Positions 34,477-44,174 of a stretch of DNA of 64,000 bases are shown one piece after another. The position numbers and the translations under genes were made by a program. The stretch spans positions 18,586 to 82,585 of the forward strand of contig CAMWPB010000008.1 of NCBI GenBank assembly GCA_947176065.1, given 5' to 3'. A model generated the notes under the pieces. The model was not told the origin of the DNA. It ran no database searches and saw only the letters and a list, made by a program, of their open reading frames with translations. The DNA comes from an uncultured Lachnospiraceae bacterium. Its GTDB lineage: Bacteria; Bacillota; Clostridia; Lachnospirales; Lachnospiraceae. The first letter of the stretch is position 1; the number at the start of each line of letters is the position of its first letter.

Positions 34477-35067
34477 CTACAGATCCGCCGCCGCGGCAAG
34501 AATCATCTCCACCGCCTTATCAATGCCCAGCTTCTCCGTGTTGACCGTCAGATCAAAATTTCTCGCATCGCCGTAAGTCTGCTTCGTATAGTACTCACAG
34601 TAGCGTTTTCTCGCTTTGTCCACGGCGCGCACATCATTCGCCACCTGATCCGCTGGCACCTGATCCATCATCTTTGTCATGCGCTTCACCCGCCAGTCAA
34701 ACCCGGCGTGGACAAACACATTCAGACAGTGGTCGAACTCCCGCAGGATATAATCGCCGTTGCGCCCCACGATCACACAGCTCTCCCTGTTGGCCAGCTC
34801 CCTGATGGCGTCCCGCTGGGCCTGCCACAGCTCCTCCTCCAGAGGTTTATTGTAAAAGTCGAACAGACTCTGGGCAAAGCCGAAATTCTTCGGCACCCGC
34901 TCGTCCCATCTGTGCACCTGCTCAGGAGTCAGGCTTCTTCCTGAGATAGCAGTCTTTAAAATGATATCCTTGTCATAATACTCAATCCCCAGCTCCTTAG
35001 CCACCCGTTTGCCAATCTCGCCGCCTCCTGCACCAAATTCTCTTCCTATCGTGACGATTTTTCTCAT
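34477..35067 (-). CDS. Cytidylate kinase-like family protein
   Basis: A P-loop protein of 196 residues. The N-terminus (MRKIVTIGREFGAGGGEIGKRVAKELG) carries the glycine-rich loop typical of the cytidylate kinase-like group (PF13189), different from canonical Cmk. CVIVGRNGDYIL and the lid-region Arg-rich DWRVKRMTKMM are present. The substrate is not established. The ATG at 35067 follows GGGAGGAAG. It lies downstream of polC. A paralogue is at 62256-62858. Confidence 0.82.
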   Translation of the reverse strand: MRKIVTIGREFGAGGGEIGKRVAKELGIEYYDKDIILKTAISGRSLTPEQVHRWDERVPKNFGFAQSLFDFYNKPLEEELWQAQRDAIRELANRESCVIVGRNGDYILREFDHCLNVFVHAGFDWRVKRMTKMMDQVPADQVANDVRAVDKARKRYCEYYTKQTYGDARNFDLTVNTEKLGIDKAVEMILAAAADL

Positions 35068-35178
35068 GCTTCTTCCTCCCTCCCATCTTTTTTCGTTCAG
35101 CACGCGCCATTCGCAAAATCGCGCCTTCGGCGCTCTCCGCCGCTTTGCGGCTATTTTTGCTCATATGCGGCGCTCCCT

Positions 35179-35239
35179 CAGAGTTTCATCTATCTGTCAA
35201 ACTTGTGCAAGCACAGTTTGCCCGACAGATAAAACTCTG
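35179..35239 (-). repeat. Long palindrome in the polC 3' intergenic region
   Basis: The arms CAGAGTTTTATCTGTC and GACAGATAGATGAAACTCTG (minus strand) pair with one bulge region, and the inside (AAACTGTGC/GCACAAGTTT) pairs again. It stands between the polC stop and the next gene, which begins at 35067. Smaller GC palindromes (GCGCCTTCGGCGC type) fill 35115-35165. No T-run follows directly. Confidence 0.6.
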
Positions 35240-35248
35240 GCTGAACTG

Positions 35249-38200
35249 TTAAACTAGGTCAAAGATACTAATCTGGTTGGACTCGGGGATATTTCCGAGG
35301 AGTCCAAGCTGACTCATTAAGTCAATTACGGATTTGGAAACCTTTGTCCGGTCCCTGAAATCATCCTTACTCAGGAAAGGCCCGTCCTTGGCGGCCTCCA
35401 CGATAGCATCCGCCGCCTTCTCTCCCAGACCGTCGATGCTGTTTAAGGAGGGCATCAGCTTTCCGCCCACAATCTGAAACAGGCGGGACTGCGCCGTAAA
35501 AATGTCAATCGGCACAAAGTCAAACCCTCTCGCATACATTTCCTGCACGATCCTCATGTCCTTCTGGGTATCCTGCTCCTTCTTGGAAAGCTCGTCGTTT
35601 CTGCGCTTATAGTCCGCCATCACGCTCTCCAGATGTGCCTGCCCCTGACACATGATTTCATAGGAAAAAGCCGACGCGCGGATGCTGAAATAGGCTGCAT
35701 AGTAAGCCAGCGGATAATTGATCTTGCAGTAGGCAATGCGCCACGCCATCATAACGTACGCCGCCGCATGCGCCTTGGGGAACATGTACTTGATCTTCTT
35801 GCAGGAACCGATGTACCAGTCCGGCACACCCTGTTCCTTCATCGCGTCGATCCACTCGTCCTTTAACCCCTTGCCCTTACGCACACTCTCCATGATGGTG
35901 AAGGACAAGGACGGCTCCACCCCCTGCTGCATCAGATAAATCATGATATCGTCACGGCAGCAGATGGCCGTGGAGATGGTTGCAAGCCCTTCCTCAATCA
36001 GCGTCTGGGCATTGCCCAGCCACACGTCCGTGCCGTGGGACAGGCCGGAAATACGCACCAGATCCGTGAAGCACTTCGGCTTGGCGTCTATTACCATCTG
36101 GATCACAAACTCCGTGCCAAACTCCGGGATGCCGAGGCACCCCAGCTTACAGCCGCCGATCTGCTCCGGGGTGATGCCAAGGGCCTCCGTCGACTGGAAA
36201 AGCGACATTACCCCCTTGTCGTCCAGCGGGATCGCCGTCGGGTCAATCCCCGTCAGATCCTGCAGCATACGGATCATGGTAGGATCATCATGCCCCAGAA
36301 TATCGAGCTTTAGCAGGTTGTGGTCGATGGAATGATAGTCAAAATGGGTGGTGACGATATCCGTCGTCATATCATTGGCCGGATGCTGCACCGGGGTAAA
36401 GGAATTGATGTCCTCCCCCATGGGCAGAACCACGATACCGCCGGGATGCTGCCCGGTGCTTCTGCGGATGCCGGTACAGCCCGATACGATCCGGTTGATC
36501 TCGCAGACCCGCTTATGCCTGCCCCTCTCCTCATAATAATTTTTCACATAGCCGAAGGCCGTCTTATCCGCCAGCGTACCGATCGTTCCCGCCCGGTAGG
36601 TCTGCCCGCTGCCGAAAATCACTTCCGTGTATTTATGCGCCTTACTCTGGTACTCTCCCGAAAAGTTCAGGTCGATATCCGGCTCCTTATCTCCCTTAAA
36701 ACCAAGGAATGTCTCAAAAGGAATGTCAAACCCTTCCTTTTGCAATGGCGTCCCGCACACCGGGCAGTCCTTATCCGGCATATCACATCCCGCACCGCCG
36801 CCGTAAGCCTTCACTTCCTCGGAGTCAAAGTCATAATAATGACACTTCGGACACAGATAATGGGGACTTAGGGAGTTAACCTCCGTGATTCCCGCCATAT
36901 TCGCCACAAAGGAGCTTCCCACGGAACCCCGGGACCCCACCAGATAACCGTCTTCCACGGATTTCCACACCAATTTCTGCGCAATGATATACATCACCGC
37001 AAAGCCGTTGGAGATGATGGAGTGCAGTTCCTTCTCCAGCCTGTCCTCCACGATCTTCGGCAACGTCTCGCCGTACAGCTCGTGGGCTTTGTTGTAACAG
37101 ATATCCGTAAGCTGCTTGTCGCTGTCCTCTATGACCGGCGGACACTTATCCGGCCGCACCGGGGACATAACCTCAATCATATCCGCGATCAGATTGGTGT
37201 TTGTAATCACCACCTCCTCGGCCTTGTCGCTGCCAAGATAGGCAAACTCATCAAGCATCTCCTCCGTGGTACGGAAATACAGAGGCGCCTGGTTGTCCGC
37301 ATCCGGGAAGCCCTGCCCTGCCATAATGATGCGCCGGTAGATCTCGTCCTCCGGATTCAGAAAATGCACGTCACAGGTAGCGGCTACCGGCTTATGGAAC
37401 TGTTCTCCCAGCCGCACAATCTGCCTGTTGGTCTCCATGATATCCTCCATGGACGTGACATCCGGCACCCGGTCAGACTCAATCATAAACCGGTTGTTGC
37501 CAAGAGGCTGTATTTCCAGGTAGTCATAAAAGCCGACAATCCTTGCAATCTCCGCATCGGATCTTTTCTCCAGAAGCGCCCGGTAAAGCTCCCCCGCCTC
37601 GCAGGCGCTCCCCAAAATCAATCCTTCCCTGTACTGCGCAAGCAGACTCTTCGGTATTCTCGGCCTTCTGGAAAAATAAGTCAGATGGGACTCGGAAACC
37701 AGACGATAAAGGTTCATGCGTCCCACATTGTTCTTCGCCAGAATAATCGCGTGATAAGTAGGCAGCTTTTTGATGATATCGGGACTGGCCTTTCCTCTGG
37801 CGTTCATCTGCGCCAGCGTGGTGATCCCCTCCTTCGCCATCATGGGAATCAGCTTCACGAAAATCTCCGCGGTGGCCTCCGCATCATCCACAGCCCTGTG
37901 GTGGTTCTCCAAAGATACGCCGAGCGTCTTCGCCACCGCATCCAGCGTATGCTTCTTCTGCCCTTTCAGAAGAATCCTTGCGATCCCCAGCGTATCCACA
38001 TAAGTAAAATCATGAGAAATCCCCTGCATGTCGCAGTTTTCCATGATAAAACCCATGTCGAACTGGGCGTTGTGCGCCACCAGAATACAGCCCCCGCAGA
38101 AGTCCAGAAACTGCGGCAGCACCGTGTCAATCTGCTCCGCCCCCATAACCATATCATCTGTTATTCCCGTCAGCTTCTCAATCTCAAAGGGGATGGGCAC

Positions 38201-39814
38201 AAGCGGATCGACGAAAGTGGAAAAGCGTTCCACAATCTTACCGCCGCTGACTTTCACCGCGCCGATCTCAATGATGCGGTTTTTTGTGGGAGAAAATCCC
38301 GTCGTCTCGATATCAAAAACCACAAAGTCCGCCCCGAAATCCTGTCCCTTCTCATTGGTGGCAATCTCGTGCAGATCGTCCACCAGATAGGCTTCCACCC
38401 CGTAAATTACCTTGAAAAAGCTCTGCTTGTCCGGCTCCGGCTCCCCGGCCTCTTTACAGCGGTTCTTCTCCGCCTTCCACAGATCCTCCCATACATGGTT
38501 CGCGTCGGGAAAAGACTGCACGACCCCGTGGTCGGTGATCGCGATAGCCGGATGCCCCCACTTGTAGGCGCGTTTCACGATATCCTTCGCCTCGGAGACC
38601 CCGTCCATATCACTCATCTTCGTATGACAGTGCAGCTCCACCCGCTTTCTGACGCTTCTGTCTTCACGGGAAGTCGTAAAATCGGGGATTTTCTTAATGC
38701 CTGCAAGGGAACCGATGGTCAGCTCATGGTCAAACTTATCCACCGTGGTCATACCCTTGATCTTGACATATGTCCCCTCTTTCATAACATCTGTTATTTC
38801 TTTGACCTGTTCGTTTCTCACAAAAAACTTCACCGTCATGGTGTCTGTATAATCCGTGATATCGTAAATCAAAATCGTGCGCTCGTTCTTAATCTCCCGC
38901 CGGTCCTTCCGGATCACCTTACCGCGGATCACCACCTCGCCCATTTCCCCGATAATGTCCTCGATGGGCATGGCCTCCTCCTCAAAATCCCTGCCGTAAA
39001 TCACATCCGGGTTATCAGAGCGTTTCAGAGGCCGTTTAAAATCTCCCTTCTCCCTGTCCCTGCCGCCGGCAAATTTTTTCGGCGCAGAGGGAAAACCGGA
39101 TGCCCCCTGCTGTCCTTGCTGCGCTGCCTTTCCCGCATCTCCTGCCGCCTCTGCATTTTTAGAGGCCTCCCCGTCACGGGACGGTTCTCCCTGCGCCTTT
39201 CCCTGAGAAAGCGCCGCACCCTTCATCTGCACGGCAAATCCTGCTCTCGCCGAGATCTCCGCCACCTGTATTTCCAGACGCCGCTCGTCCTCCTCGCGGT
39301 TTTTGCCCGCCGCCTTCTCCTTATAGGCCAGCTCCACCTGTACCGGGATAGAACAACGCTCGTTATATATCTTTTCCAGAATCCGCGCAAGCTCCCCGCC
39401 TTTTTCCCGGCCAAACACCGTATCCTCCAGCGTCAGCAGCATCTTGTCCGCCGAAAAGGACACATCCGCCCGCCGGAAAAGGCTGTATTCTACGGGCGAC
39501 GCCTCCCTCAGCTCCAACAGAATGCTATCCCGGTAAACATCCATCAGCTTCTCCGGGTCATACTGGGAAGAGAGCGTAAACCGTTCATAGAACTTCACGG
39601 TGACCGGCATATTCGGGAAAAACTGCTTCCCGATTTCCCGCTCCACCCGAAACACATCTTCCTTATGGATCAGATGGTCAGCGGCGATATAAACGCGTAG
39701 AAAATCCTTCCGTTTGGTACTGGTCACCTTCTCCACAGTGACATTCTCAAACAGATCCTGTAGTCCCGTATCCAGTTTTAACGTAGGAAACACCTCAAAA
39801 AAAGCTTTACTCAT
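35249..39814 (-). CDS. polC: DNA polymerase III alpha subunit, PolC type
   Basis: The replicative polymerase of low-GC Gram-positives. The order is: N-terminal domain; a disordered Gln/Ala/Lys-rich linker (~residues 195-255); OB domain (~295-380); PHP domain halves (VELHCHTKMSDMDGVSEA and later); 3'-5' exonuclease inserted in PHP (FVVFDIETTGFSPTKNRIIEIGAV); polymerase core with DIDLNFSGEYQ; and the C-terminal helix-hairpin-helix (SLNSIDGLGEKAADAIVEAA). The length of 1521 residues is slightly long because of the linker. Its start overlaps the ispG stop by 8 bp. Confidence 0.98.
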   Translation of the reverse strand: MSKAFFEVFPTLKLDTGLQDLFENVTVEKVTSTKRKDFLRVYIAADHLIHKEDVFRVEREIGKQFFPNMPVTVKFYERFTLSSQYDPEKLMDVYRDSILLELREASPVEYSLFRRADVSFSADKMLLTLEDTVFGREKGGELARILEKIYNERCSIPVQVELAYKEKAAGKNREEDERRLEIQVAEISARAGFAVQMKGAALSQGKAQGEPSRDGEASKNAEAAGDAGKAAQQGQQGASGFPSAPKKFAGGRDREKGDFKRPLKRSDNPDVIYGRDFEEEAMPIEDIIGEMGEVVIRGKVIRKDRREIKNERTILIYDITDYTDTMTVKFFVRNEQVKEITDVMKEGTYVKIKGMTTVDKFDHELTIGSLAGIKKIPDFTTSREDRSVRKRVELHCHTKMSDMDGVSEAKDIVKRAYKWGHPAIAITDHGVVQSFPDANHVWEDLWKAEKNRCKEAGEPEPDKQSFFKVIYGVEAYLVDDLHEIATNEKGQDFGADFVVFDIETTGFSPTKNRIIEIGAVKVSGGKIVERFSTFVDPLVPIPFEIEKLTGITDDMVMGAEQIDTVLPQFLDFCGGCILVAHNAQFDMGFIMENCDMQGISHDFTYVDTLGIARILLKGQKKHTLDAVAKTLGVSLENHHRAVDDAEATAEIFVKLIPMMAKEGITTLAQMNARGKASPDIIKKLPTYHAIILAKNNVGRMNLYRLVSESHLTYFSRRPRIPKSLLAQYREGLILGSACEAGELYRALLEKRSDAEIARIVGFYDYLEIQPLGNNRFMIESDRVPDVTSMEDIMETNRQIVRLGEQFHKPVAATCDVHFLNPEDEIYRRIIMAGQGFPDADNQAPLYFRTTEEMLDEFAYLGSDKAEEVVITNTNLIADMIEVMSPVRPDKCPPVIEDSDKQLTDICYNKAHELYGETLPKIVEDRLEKELHSIISNGFAVMYIIAQKLVWKSVEDGYLVGSRGSVGSSFVANMAGITEVNSLSPHYLCPKCHYYDFDSEEVKAYGGGAGCDMPDKDCPVCGTPLQKEGFDIPFETFLGFKGDKEPDIDLNFSGEYQSKAHKYTEVIFGSGQTYRAGTIGTLADKTAFGYVKNYYEERGRHKRVCEINRIVSGCTGIRRSTGQHPGGIVVLPMGEDINSFTPVQHPANDMTTDIVTTHFDYHSIDHNLLKLDILGHDDPTMIRMLQDLTGIDPTAIPLDDKGVMSLFQSTEALGITPEQIGGCKLGCLGIPEFGTEFVIQMVIDAKPKCFTDLVRISGLSHGTDVWLGNAQTLIEEGLATISTAICCRDDIMIYLMQQGVEPSLSFTIMESVRKGKGLKDEWIDAMKEQGVPDWYIGSCKKIKYMFPKAHAAAYVMMAWRIAYCKINYPLAYYAAYFSIRASAFSYEIMCQGQAHLESVMADYKRRNDELSKKEQDTQKDMRIVQEMYARGFDFVPIDIFTAQSRLFQIVGGKLMPSLNSIDGLGEKAADAIVEAAKDGPFLSKDDFRDRTKVSKSVIDLMSQLGLLGNIPESNQISIFDLV

Positions 39815-40880
39815 TCCAGTGCAGAAGCTCCTCCCTAAGCGTGTGCAGAAGCTCCTGCTCCGGCACCTTTCTCACAATCTCTCCCCGCTTAATCAAAAGG
39901 CCTTCCCCGATCCCTCCGGCAATGCCGATGTCGGCCTCCTTTGCCTCTCCGGGACCGTTCACCGCACAGCCCATAACGGCCACCTTGATATCCAGCGGAA
40001 TATCCTGTACCATCTCCTCCACCTGCCCCGCCAGACCGATCAGATCGATCTTCGTCCTGCCGCAGGTGGGACAGGACACCACCTCAATGCCGCCTTTCCT
40101 GAGCCCAAGCGTCCTGAGAATCAGTTTCGCTGACTTGATTTCCTCCGCGGGATCGCCTGTCAGGGAAACCCGGATCGTGTCGCCGATCCCCTGATTTAAG
40201 ATAATCCCCAGACCCACGGCGGACTTGATATTGCCGCTTGTCACCGTGCCGGATTCCGTAATCCCCACATGCAGAGGATAAAGTGTCTTCGCTGCCAGAA
40301 GCTCATGCGCTTTGACACACATCATCACATCCGAAGATTTTATACTTATGACAAGATTGTCATATCCACAGTCCTCGATCATGCCCACCTTATCCAGCGC
40401 GCTCTCCACAATGCCCTCCGCCGTTACGCCGTGATATTTTTCTACAAGCTCGCGCTCTAAGGAACCGCTGTTTACTCCCACGCGGATCGGAATATGCCGC
40501 TCTCTGGCCGCCGCCACAACCGCCGCCACCTTTTCTTTTCCGCCGATGTTGCCCGGATTGATACGGATTTTGTCCGCGCCGTTTTCCATCGCCGCAATGG
40601 CCATTTTATAATCAAAATGAATGTCCGCCACCAGCGGAATATGAATCTGCTCCTTGATTTTTGCAAGCGCCTGTGCCGCCTCCATGGTGGGAACCGTACA
40701 CCTGATGATCTCGCAGCCCGCCTTTTCAAGACGCAGAATCTGCGCCACTGTCGCCTCCACATCCTCCGTGGGCGTGTTGGTCATGGACTGTATCAGAATC
40801 GGATTTCCTCCCCCGATTTTCCTGTCTCCGATTGTGATGACTTTCGTCTGTTCTCTATGTTTTTTCAAAACTGCCTCCAT
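39807..40880 (-). CDS. ispG: 4-Hydroxy-3-methylbut-2-enyl diphosphate synthase (IspG)
   Basis: An iron-sulfur enzyme of the MEP isoprenoid pathway. The N-terminal TIM-barrel has QSMTNTPTEDVEATVAQI; the C-terminal cluster domain has the Cys ligands in VSCPTCGRTKIDL and MGCAVNGPGEAKEADIGIAGG. The length is 357 residues. The ATG at 40880 has its purine-rich motif very close; a TTG at 40868 after GGAGGCAGT is a possible alternative start. It couples directly into polC. Confidence 0.96.
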   Translation of the reverse strand: MEAVLKKHREQTKVITIGDRKIGGGNPILIQSMTNTPTEDVEATVAQILRLEKAGCEIIRCTVPTMEAAQALAKIKEQIHIPLVADIHFDYKMAIAAMENGADKIRINPGNIGGKEKVAAVVAAARERHIPIRVGVNSGSLERELVEKYHGVTAEGIVESALDKVGMIEDCGYDNLVISIKSSDVMMCVKAHELLAAKTLYPLHVGITESGTVTSGNIKSAVGLGIILNQGIGDTIRVSLTGDPAEEIKSAKLILRTLGLRKGGIEVVSCPTCGRTKIDLIGLAGQVEEMVQDIPLDIKVAVMGCAVNGPGEAKEADIGIAGGIGEGLLIKRGEIVRKVPEQELLHTLREELLHWNE

Positions 40881-40994
40881 ACCTTTCTCGTTATTCTCAT
40901 ATTATTTAAACGCTGAATAATTGTGAAACTCATCTCAACGCTATAGCAATTGTGCAATTTCAATAATTCTAAATGAGTTTTATATTCATCTACA

Positions 40995-41858
40995 TTATAA
41001 ACGATAAAAGTCCGTTAGACAAATCTGTTTTTCTATGTGCCGCACAAATTCCCCGCCCCGTCTGCCTCTTCTTTGGCCGCCTTTCCGGGTCAGATCCCGC
41101 ATCACCTCCCCAGCCACCTTATAGCGCGCTTCCGGCTCCTCTCTGGTACAGCGGGCTATGATTTCTTCCAGCTCCTTTGACAAAAGGGGATTGTAATAAG
41201 ATGCCGGAAACGCCATGCCCGGCACTTTTTTTTGAACTGCCCCTGTCACCATATAGTAGAGCGTTTTGCCAAGCGCATACAGATCGCTTCTCTCATCCGC
41301 ACGGACGCCGCGCCCATCCTCTCCCCGCTGCTCCGGCGCCGCAAACCCGGCCGAAAACGCCATCCGCGCCCCGTCCTCTTCTCCGAAACTGCGAAGACCG
41401 GCCGCCCCGAAATCCACCAGTTTCAGACGTCCGTCACGGCATACCATAATATTATCCGGCTTCAGATCCCGATAAATAACAGGTGTTTTTCTCGTGTGCA
41501 GATAGGACAGAACATCTAACAGCGCCGCCGCCCACAGACGCGCCTGCTCCTCCCCCACGCTCCCCTGTCTCTCTATATAGTTATGTAAACTTATGCCTTC
41601 CACATACTCCATCACCAGATACCACCCATCCTCACAGAGAAGGTCATATACCACCGGCAGCATCGGATGGTGCAGATCACGCAGAAATGCGGCTTCTTCC
41701 CTGATTCTTTCGCCGCTCTCCCCCTCCCCTTCCCACAGTCGCTTCACCGCCACGAATCTTCCAAGACCCTCATCCTCCGCCAGATACACACTGCCCTCTC
41801 CGCCCTGCCCCAGGGAGCTTATAATCCTGTATTTTCCCAACCGTTCTCTTTTGTCCAT
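40995..41858 (-). CDS. Soluble Ser/Thr protein kinase
   Basis: A Hanks-type kinase of 287 residues. It has the G-loop LGQGGEGSVYLAED, VAVKRL with the catalytic Lys, VIYRDLKPDNIMV, VDFGAAG and the APE equivalent FAAPEQRGED. Unlike PrkC it lacks a membrane segment and PASTA repeats: the kinase domain ends in a short basic tail (GGQRRGRRGGEF). The next gene upstream encodes a PP2C phosphatase, and a long palindrome stands between them. Targets cannot be predicted. Confidence 0.9.
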   Translation of the reverse strand: MDKRERLGKYRIISSLGQGGEGSVYLAEDEGLGRFVAVKRLWEGEGESGERIREEAAFLRDLHHPMLPVVYDLLCEDGWYLVMEYVEGISLHNYIERQGSVGEEQARLWAAALLDVLSYLHTRKTPVIYRDLKPDNIMVCRDGRLKLVDFGAAGLRSFGEEDGARMAFSAGFAAPEQRGEDGRGVRADERSDLYALGKTLYYMVTGAVQKKVPGMAFPASYYNPLLSKELEEIIARCTREEPEARYKVAGEVMRDLTRKGGQRRGRRGGEFVRHIEKQICLTDFYRL

Positions 41859-41930
41859 AACTTCTCTCTCTTTTCTTTCTTAACTACAGTGCGCACAGAT
41901 AACCGCAAACCTTACATTATTCTACAGCTA

Positions 41931-42061
41931 TTGTGCAAATCACATAATCGTAAGCAGACCCTTGGAAAACGCCAGTACTTAGCGAGGTTTTTTCGAGCTT
42001 AGTACTGCTGCGTTTGGAGCGGAGCGCAAGCGTGTCTGCGTTGATTATGTGATTCGCACAA
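41931..42061 (-). repeat. Long cruciform-forming element between the PP2C and kinase genes
   Basis: The outer arms (41931-41949 and 42043-42061) are 19 bases with one mismatch around ATCACATAATC. Further in, GCAGAC/GTCTGC pair, and the centre (about 41967-41989 with 41997-42017) pairs through AAACGC and CAGTACT around a GGTTTTTTC loop. The AGTACT and GCGTTT parts resemble the core of the elements at 2132, 12182 and 33404, so it may be a divergent relative. Confidence 0.7.
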
Positions 42062-42088
42062 TTCGTCAAACTAAAAAAAGGTTTGCTA

Positions 42089-42805
42089 TTATCTACCCGC
42101 CCTCACATAAACCGCCGAAAGATTATCCTTCTCCCCCCGCTTCATACAGGTCTCCCCGATCTCCCTAAGCCGCCGCCCGATCTGTTCCTCCCCCGTAAGT
42201 TCCCGGGGATTCATAACCTCCTGCAGCTCCTCCCCGTCGACACGCCGCCTGAAACCGTCCGAACAAAGGAGAATCCCCTCCCCCGGCTTTAACACGCCCA
42301 TTCTGTGCTGCGGCGTAAAACTGCCGAAGCTGCCGAGACATTTCGTCAGTTTTCCTGCATCCTGCACGTGATCCTCCGTAAGCTGCTCCATACGACGGCC
42401 CCGCAGCCGGTACGCCCTGCTGTCACCCAGATGCCATAAAAGCCATGTCCTTTCCCACAGGACAAGCACGGTCATGGTCGTACCAAGCGAAATCTCCTCC
42501 TGCGCGGCATATCGTTTCATCTCCCTCTGCATGTGAAAAACCAGTCTGTCCAGAGACCTTCGTATCACCCAATACCGTTTGTTTTTTCGTATCATGGCAA
42601 ACAGCTCCGTATAATACCATGTCCTGAGCTGTTCTGCCGCATAGCCGCTTGCCTCCCCGCCGCAGGCAGCGCCACCCATACCATCGCACACAGCCGCCAG
42701 AAGCACCCGCCCCCTGCGCGTCAATGTCTGCTGCAGCACGACCGAATCCTGATTCTTTTCAGCCTCCCTGCCGCGGCACCAATATACATCCGTCAAATAC
42801 CGCAC
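42089..42805 (-). CDS. PP2C-type protein phosphatase
   Basis: A PPM-family phosphatase of 238 residues. It has the N-terminal NQDSVV, metal-binding AVCDGMGGAACGGEAS, LWHLGDSRAYRLR and CSDGFRR motifs. It is the probable partner of the kinase gene downstream and would reverse its phosphorylation. The start is a GTG at 42805 with AAGGGAGGTG upstream. A promoter with TTGCGC and TATGAT lies at 42976-43004, which leaves a long 170-nt leader. Confidence 0.9.
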   Translation of the reverse strand: MRYLTDVYWCRGREAEKNQDSVVLQQTLTRRGRVLLAAVCDGMGGAACGGEASGYAAEQLRTWYYTELFAMIRKNKRYWVIRRSLDRLVFHMQREMKRYAAQEEISLGTTMTVLVLWERTWLLWHLGDSRAYRLRGRRMEQLTEDHVQDAGKLTKCLGSFGSFTPQHRMGVLKPGEGILLCSDGFRRRVDGEELQEVMNPRELTGEEQIGRRLREIGETCMKRGEKDNLSAVYVRAGR

Positions 42806-42975
42806 GTCCCAAACACACCTCCCTTATATTTCGACCCATTATTCCATCCTGTTACAACAGCCGCCTCCATCCGGCGCCGTTTCTGTCACACCCGTTTTTT
42901 ACATAATATCGGAAAAACTGCGGGACCCCCGCCCTGTAACTCATTCCGGATTCAAGAACAGAATCCGATGCGGAT

Positions 42976-43004
42976 ATCATACTATATTATTTGAAAAAGC
43001 GCAA
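42976..43004 (-). promoter_or_regulatory. Promoter for the PP2C-kinase pair
   Basis: On the minus strand TTGCGC (43004-42999) and TATGAT (42981-42976) have a 17-nt AT-rich spacer. The 170-nt stretch to the PP2C start holds no gene that I can see. Confidence 0.6.
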
Positions 43005-43090
43005 GTGCCGGAAAAATTGCCATTTACCGGTATTCTCCCCCAATGTTTTACGCTGTCACAATTTCCTGTACAATCACAACAGGCCGGCGC

Positions 43091-44170
43091 TTAACGCACC
43101 AGCCTCATAATATCGTTGTACATAATAAATACCATCAATACCATCAGTACCACCAGCCCGGCGAAATGCACCATGCCCTCCTTCTCCGGCGGCACAGGCT
43201 TCCCGCGGAGCACCTCCACAAACATGAACACAAGCCGTCCGCCGTCCAGCGCCGGGAGCGGCAGAAGGTTCATAATGCCCAGATTGACGGACAAAAGCAC
43301 CACGATTTCCAGCATGGTCAGAATGGCGTAGGGTGTACCGTAGTTTTCCTCTGCCGCGTCATAACTCTCTCCCACAAGCTGCGCAATGCCCACAGGCCCC
43401 GACACATCATCCTTCGACACCTGTCCCGCCACCAGCATACGCAGGCTCTTGTAGGTGATCTTAACCCAGTATTCCACCTCGTAAAAGCCATACTGGAATA
43501 CCTGTAAGGGATTGCACTCCAGATACTCCCCGCCGTTGGTAATCCCCATATAATAACGCCTGTCATTTTCATCGTACTGCGGGAAAAGCGTGGTCACGTT
43601 CTTCTCCCCGTTTCTCAAGTAGGTGATCTCCATCTCCTCCCCCTGATTCAGGGCGGAAATCATGGAAACCTCCCGGTAAAAATGAATCCGTTCGCGTCCG
43701 ATTTTCGTGATCACATCGCCTGTCTGCAGACCGGCCTCTGCAGCCGCAGAGCCTTCTGTAACCGTACCTACCGTCGGCAGGTCGGCCCCGGAAAACGCGC
43801 TCAGAATCACCGCCATCACAAAAGCCAGAATAAAATTGAAGAATGGGCCCGCAAAAACCGTGGCGATACGCGCCCAGACGCCTGCCTCGGTAAAAGCCAT
43901 GCCTTCCGATGCGTCCGCCCTCCCGGCTTCCTGCCCCTGTTCCCGTTCTACGCCGTCCTCCCCGTCAAACATACAGGCGCCGCCAAGGGGCAGGAGCTTT
44001 AAGGAATATTTCGTGCCGTTTTTCATGAAGGAAAACAGCGTCGGCCCCATTCCCACCGAAAACTCCACCACACGGATACCATTTCGTCTGCCGATCAGGA
44101 AATGTCCCAGCTCATGGGAAATCACTACCACACCAAATACAATGATAAATAAAATAATCGTTCTGATCAA
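43091..44170 (-). CDS. rseP: Site-2 zinc metalloprotease (RseP/RasP type)
   Basis: A membrane-embedded protease. It has HELGH in the first membrane segment (VVVISHELGHFLIG), an internal PDZ domain (VTEGSAAAEAGLQTGDVITKIGRERI) and the C-terminal NLLPLPALDGGRL metal motif. I chose a TTG at 44170 because GGAGAG lies 8 nt upstream and the product then begins with the membrane helix. The longer ATG frame would add a basic Trp/Arg-rich stretch that overlaps dxr. About 359 residues. It is the last gene of the cdsA-dxr-rseP run. Confidence 0.93.
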   Translation of the reverse strand: MIRTIILFIIVFGVVVISHELGHFLIGRRNGIRVVEFSVGMGPTLFSFMKNGTKYSLKLLPLGGACMFDGEDGVEREQGQEAGRADASEGMAFTEAGVWARIATVFAGPFFNFILAFVMAVILSAFSGADLPTVGTVTEGSAAAEAGLQTGDVITKIGRERIHFYREVSMISALNQGEEMEITYLRNGEKNVTTLFPQYDENDRRYYMGITNGGEYLECNPLQVFQYGFYEVEYWVKITYKSLRMLVAGQVSKDDVSGPVGIAQLVGESYDAAEENYGTPYAILTMLEIVVLLSVNLGIMNLLPLPALDGGRLVFMFVEVLRGKPVPPEKEGMVHFAGLVVLMVLMVFIMYNDIMRLVR

Positions 44171-44174
44171 TTCG

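Noticed and set aside
37022..39700. An 892-codon open frame on the plus strand
   Set aside because: It lies wholly antisense to polC, has no ribosome binding site or recognisable domain, and is explained by codon bias of polC.
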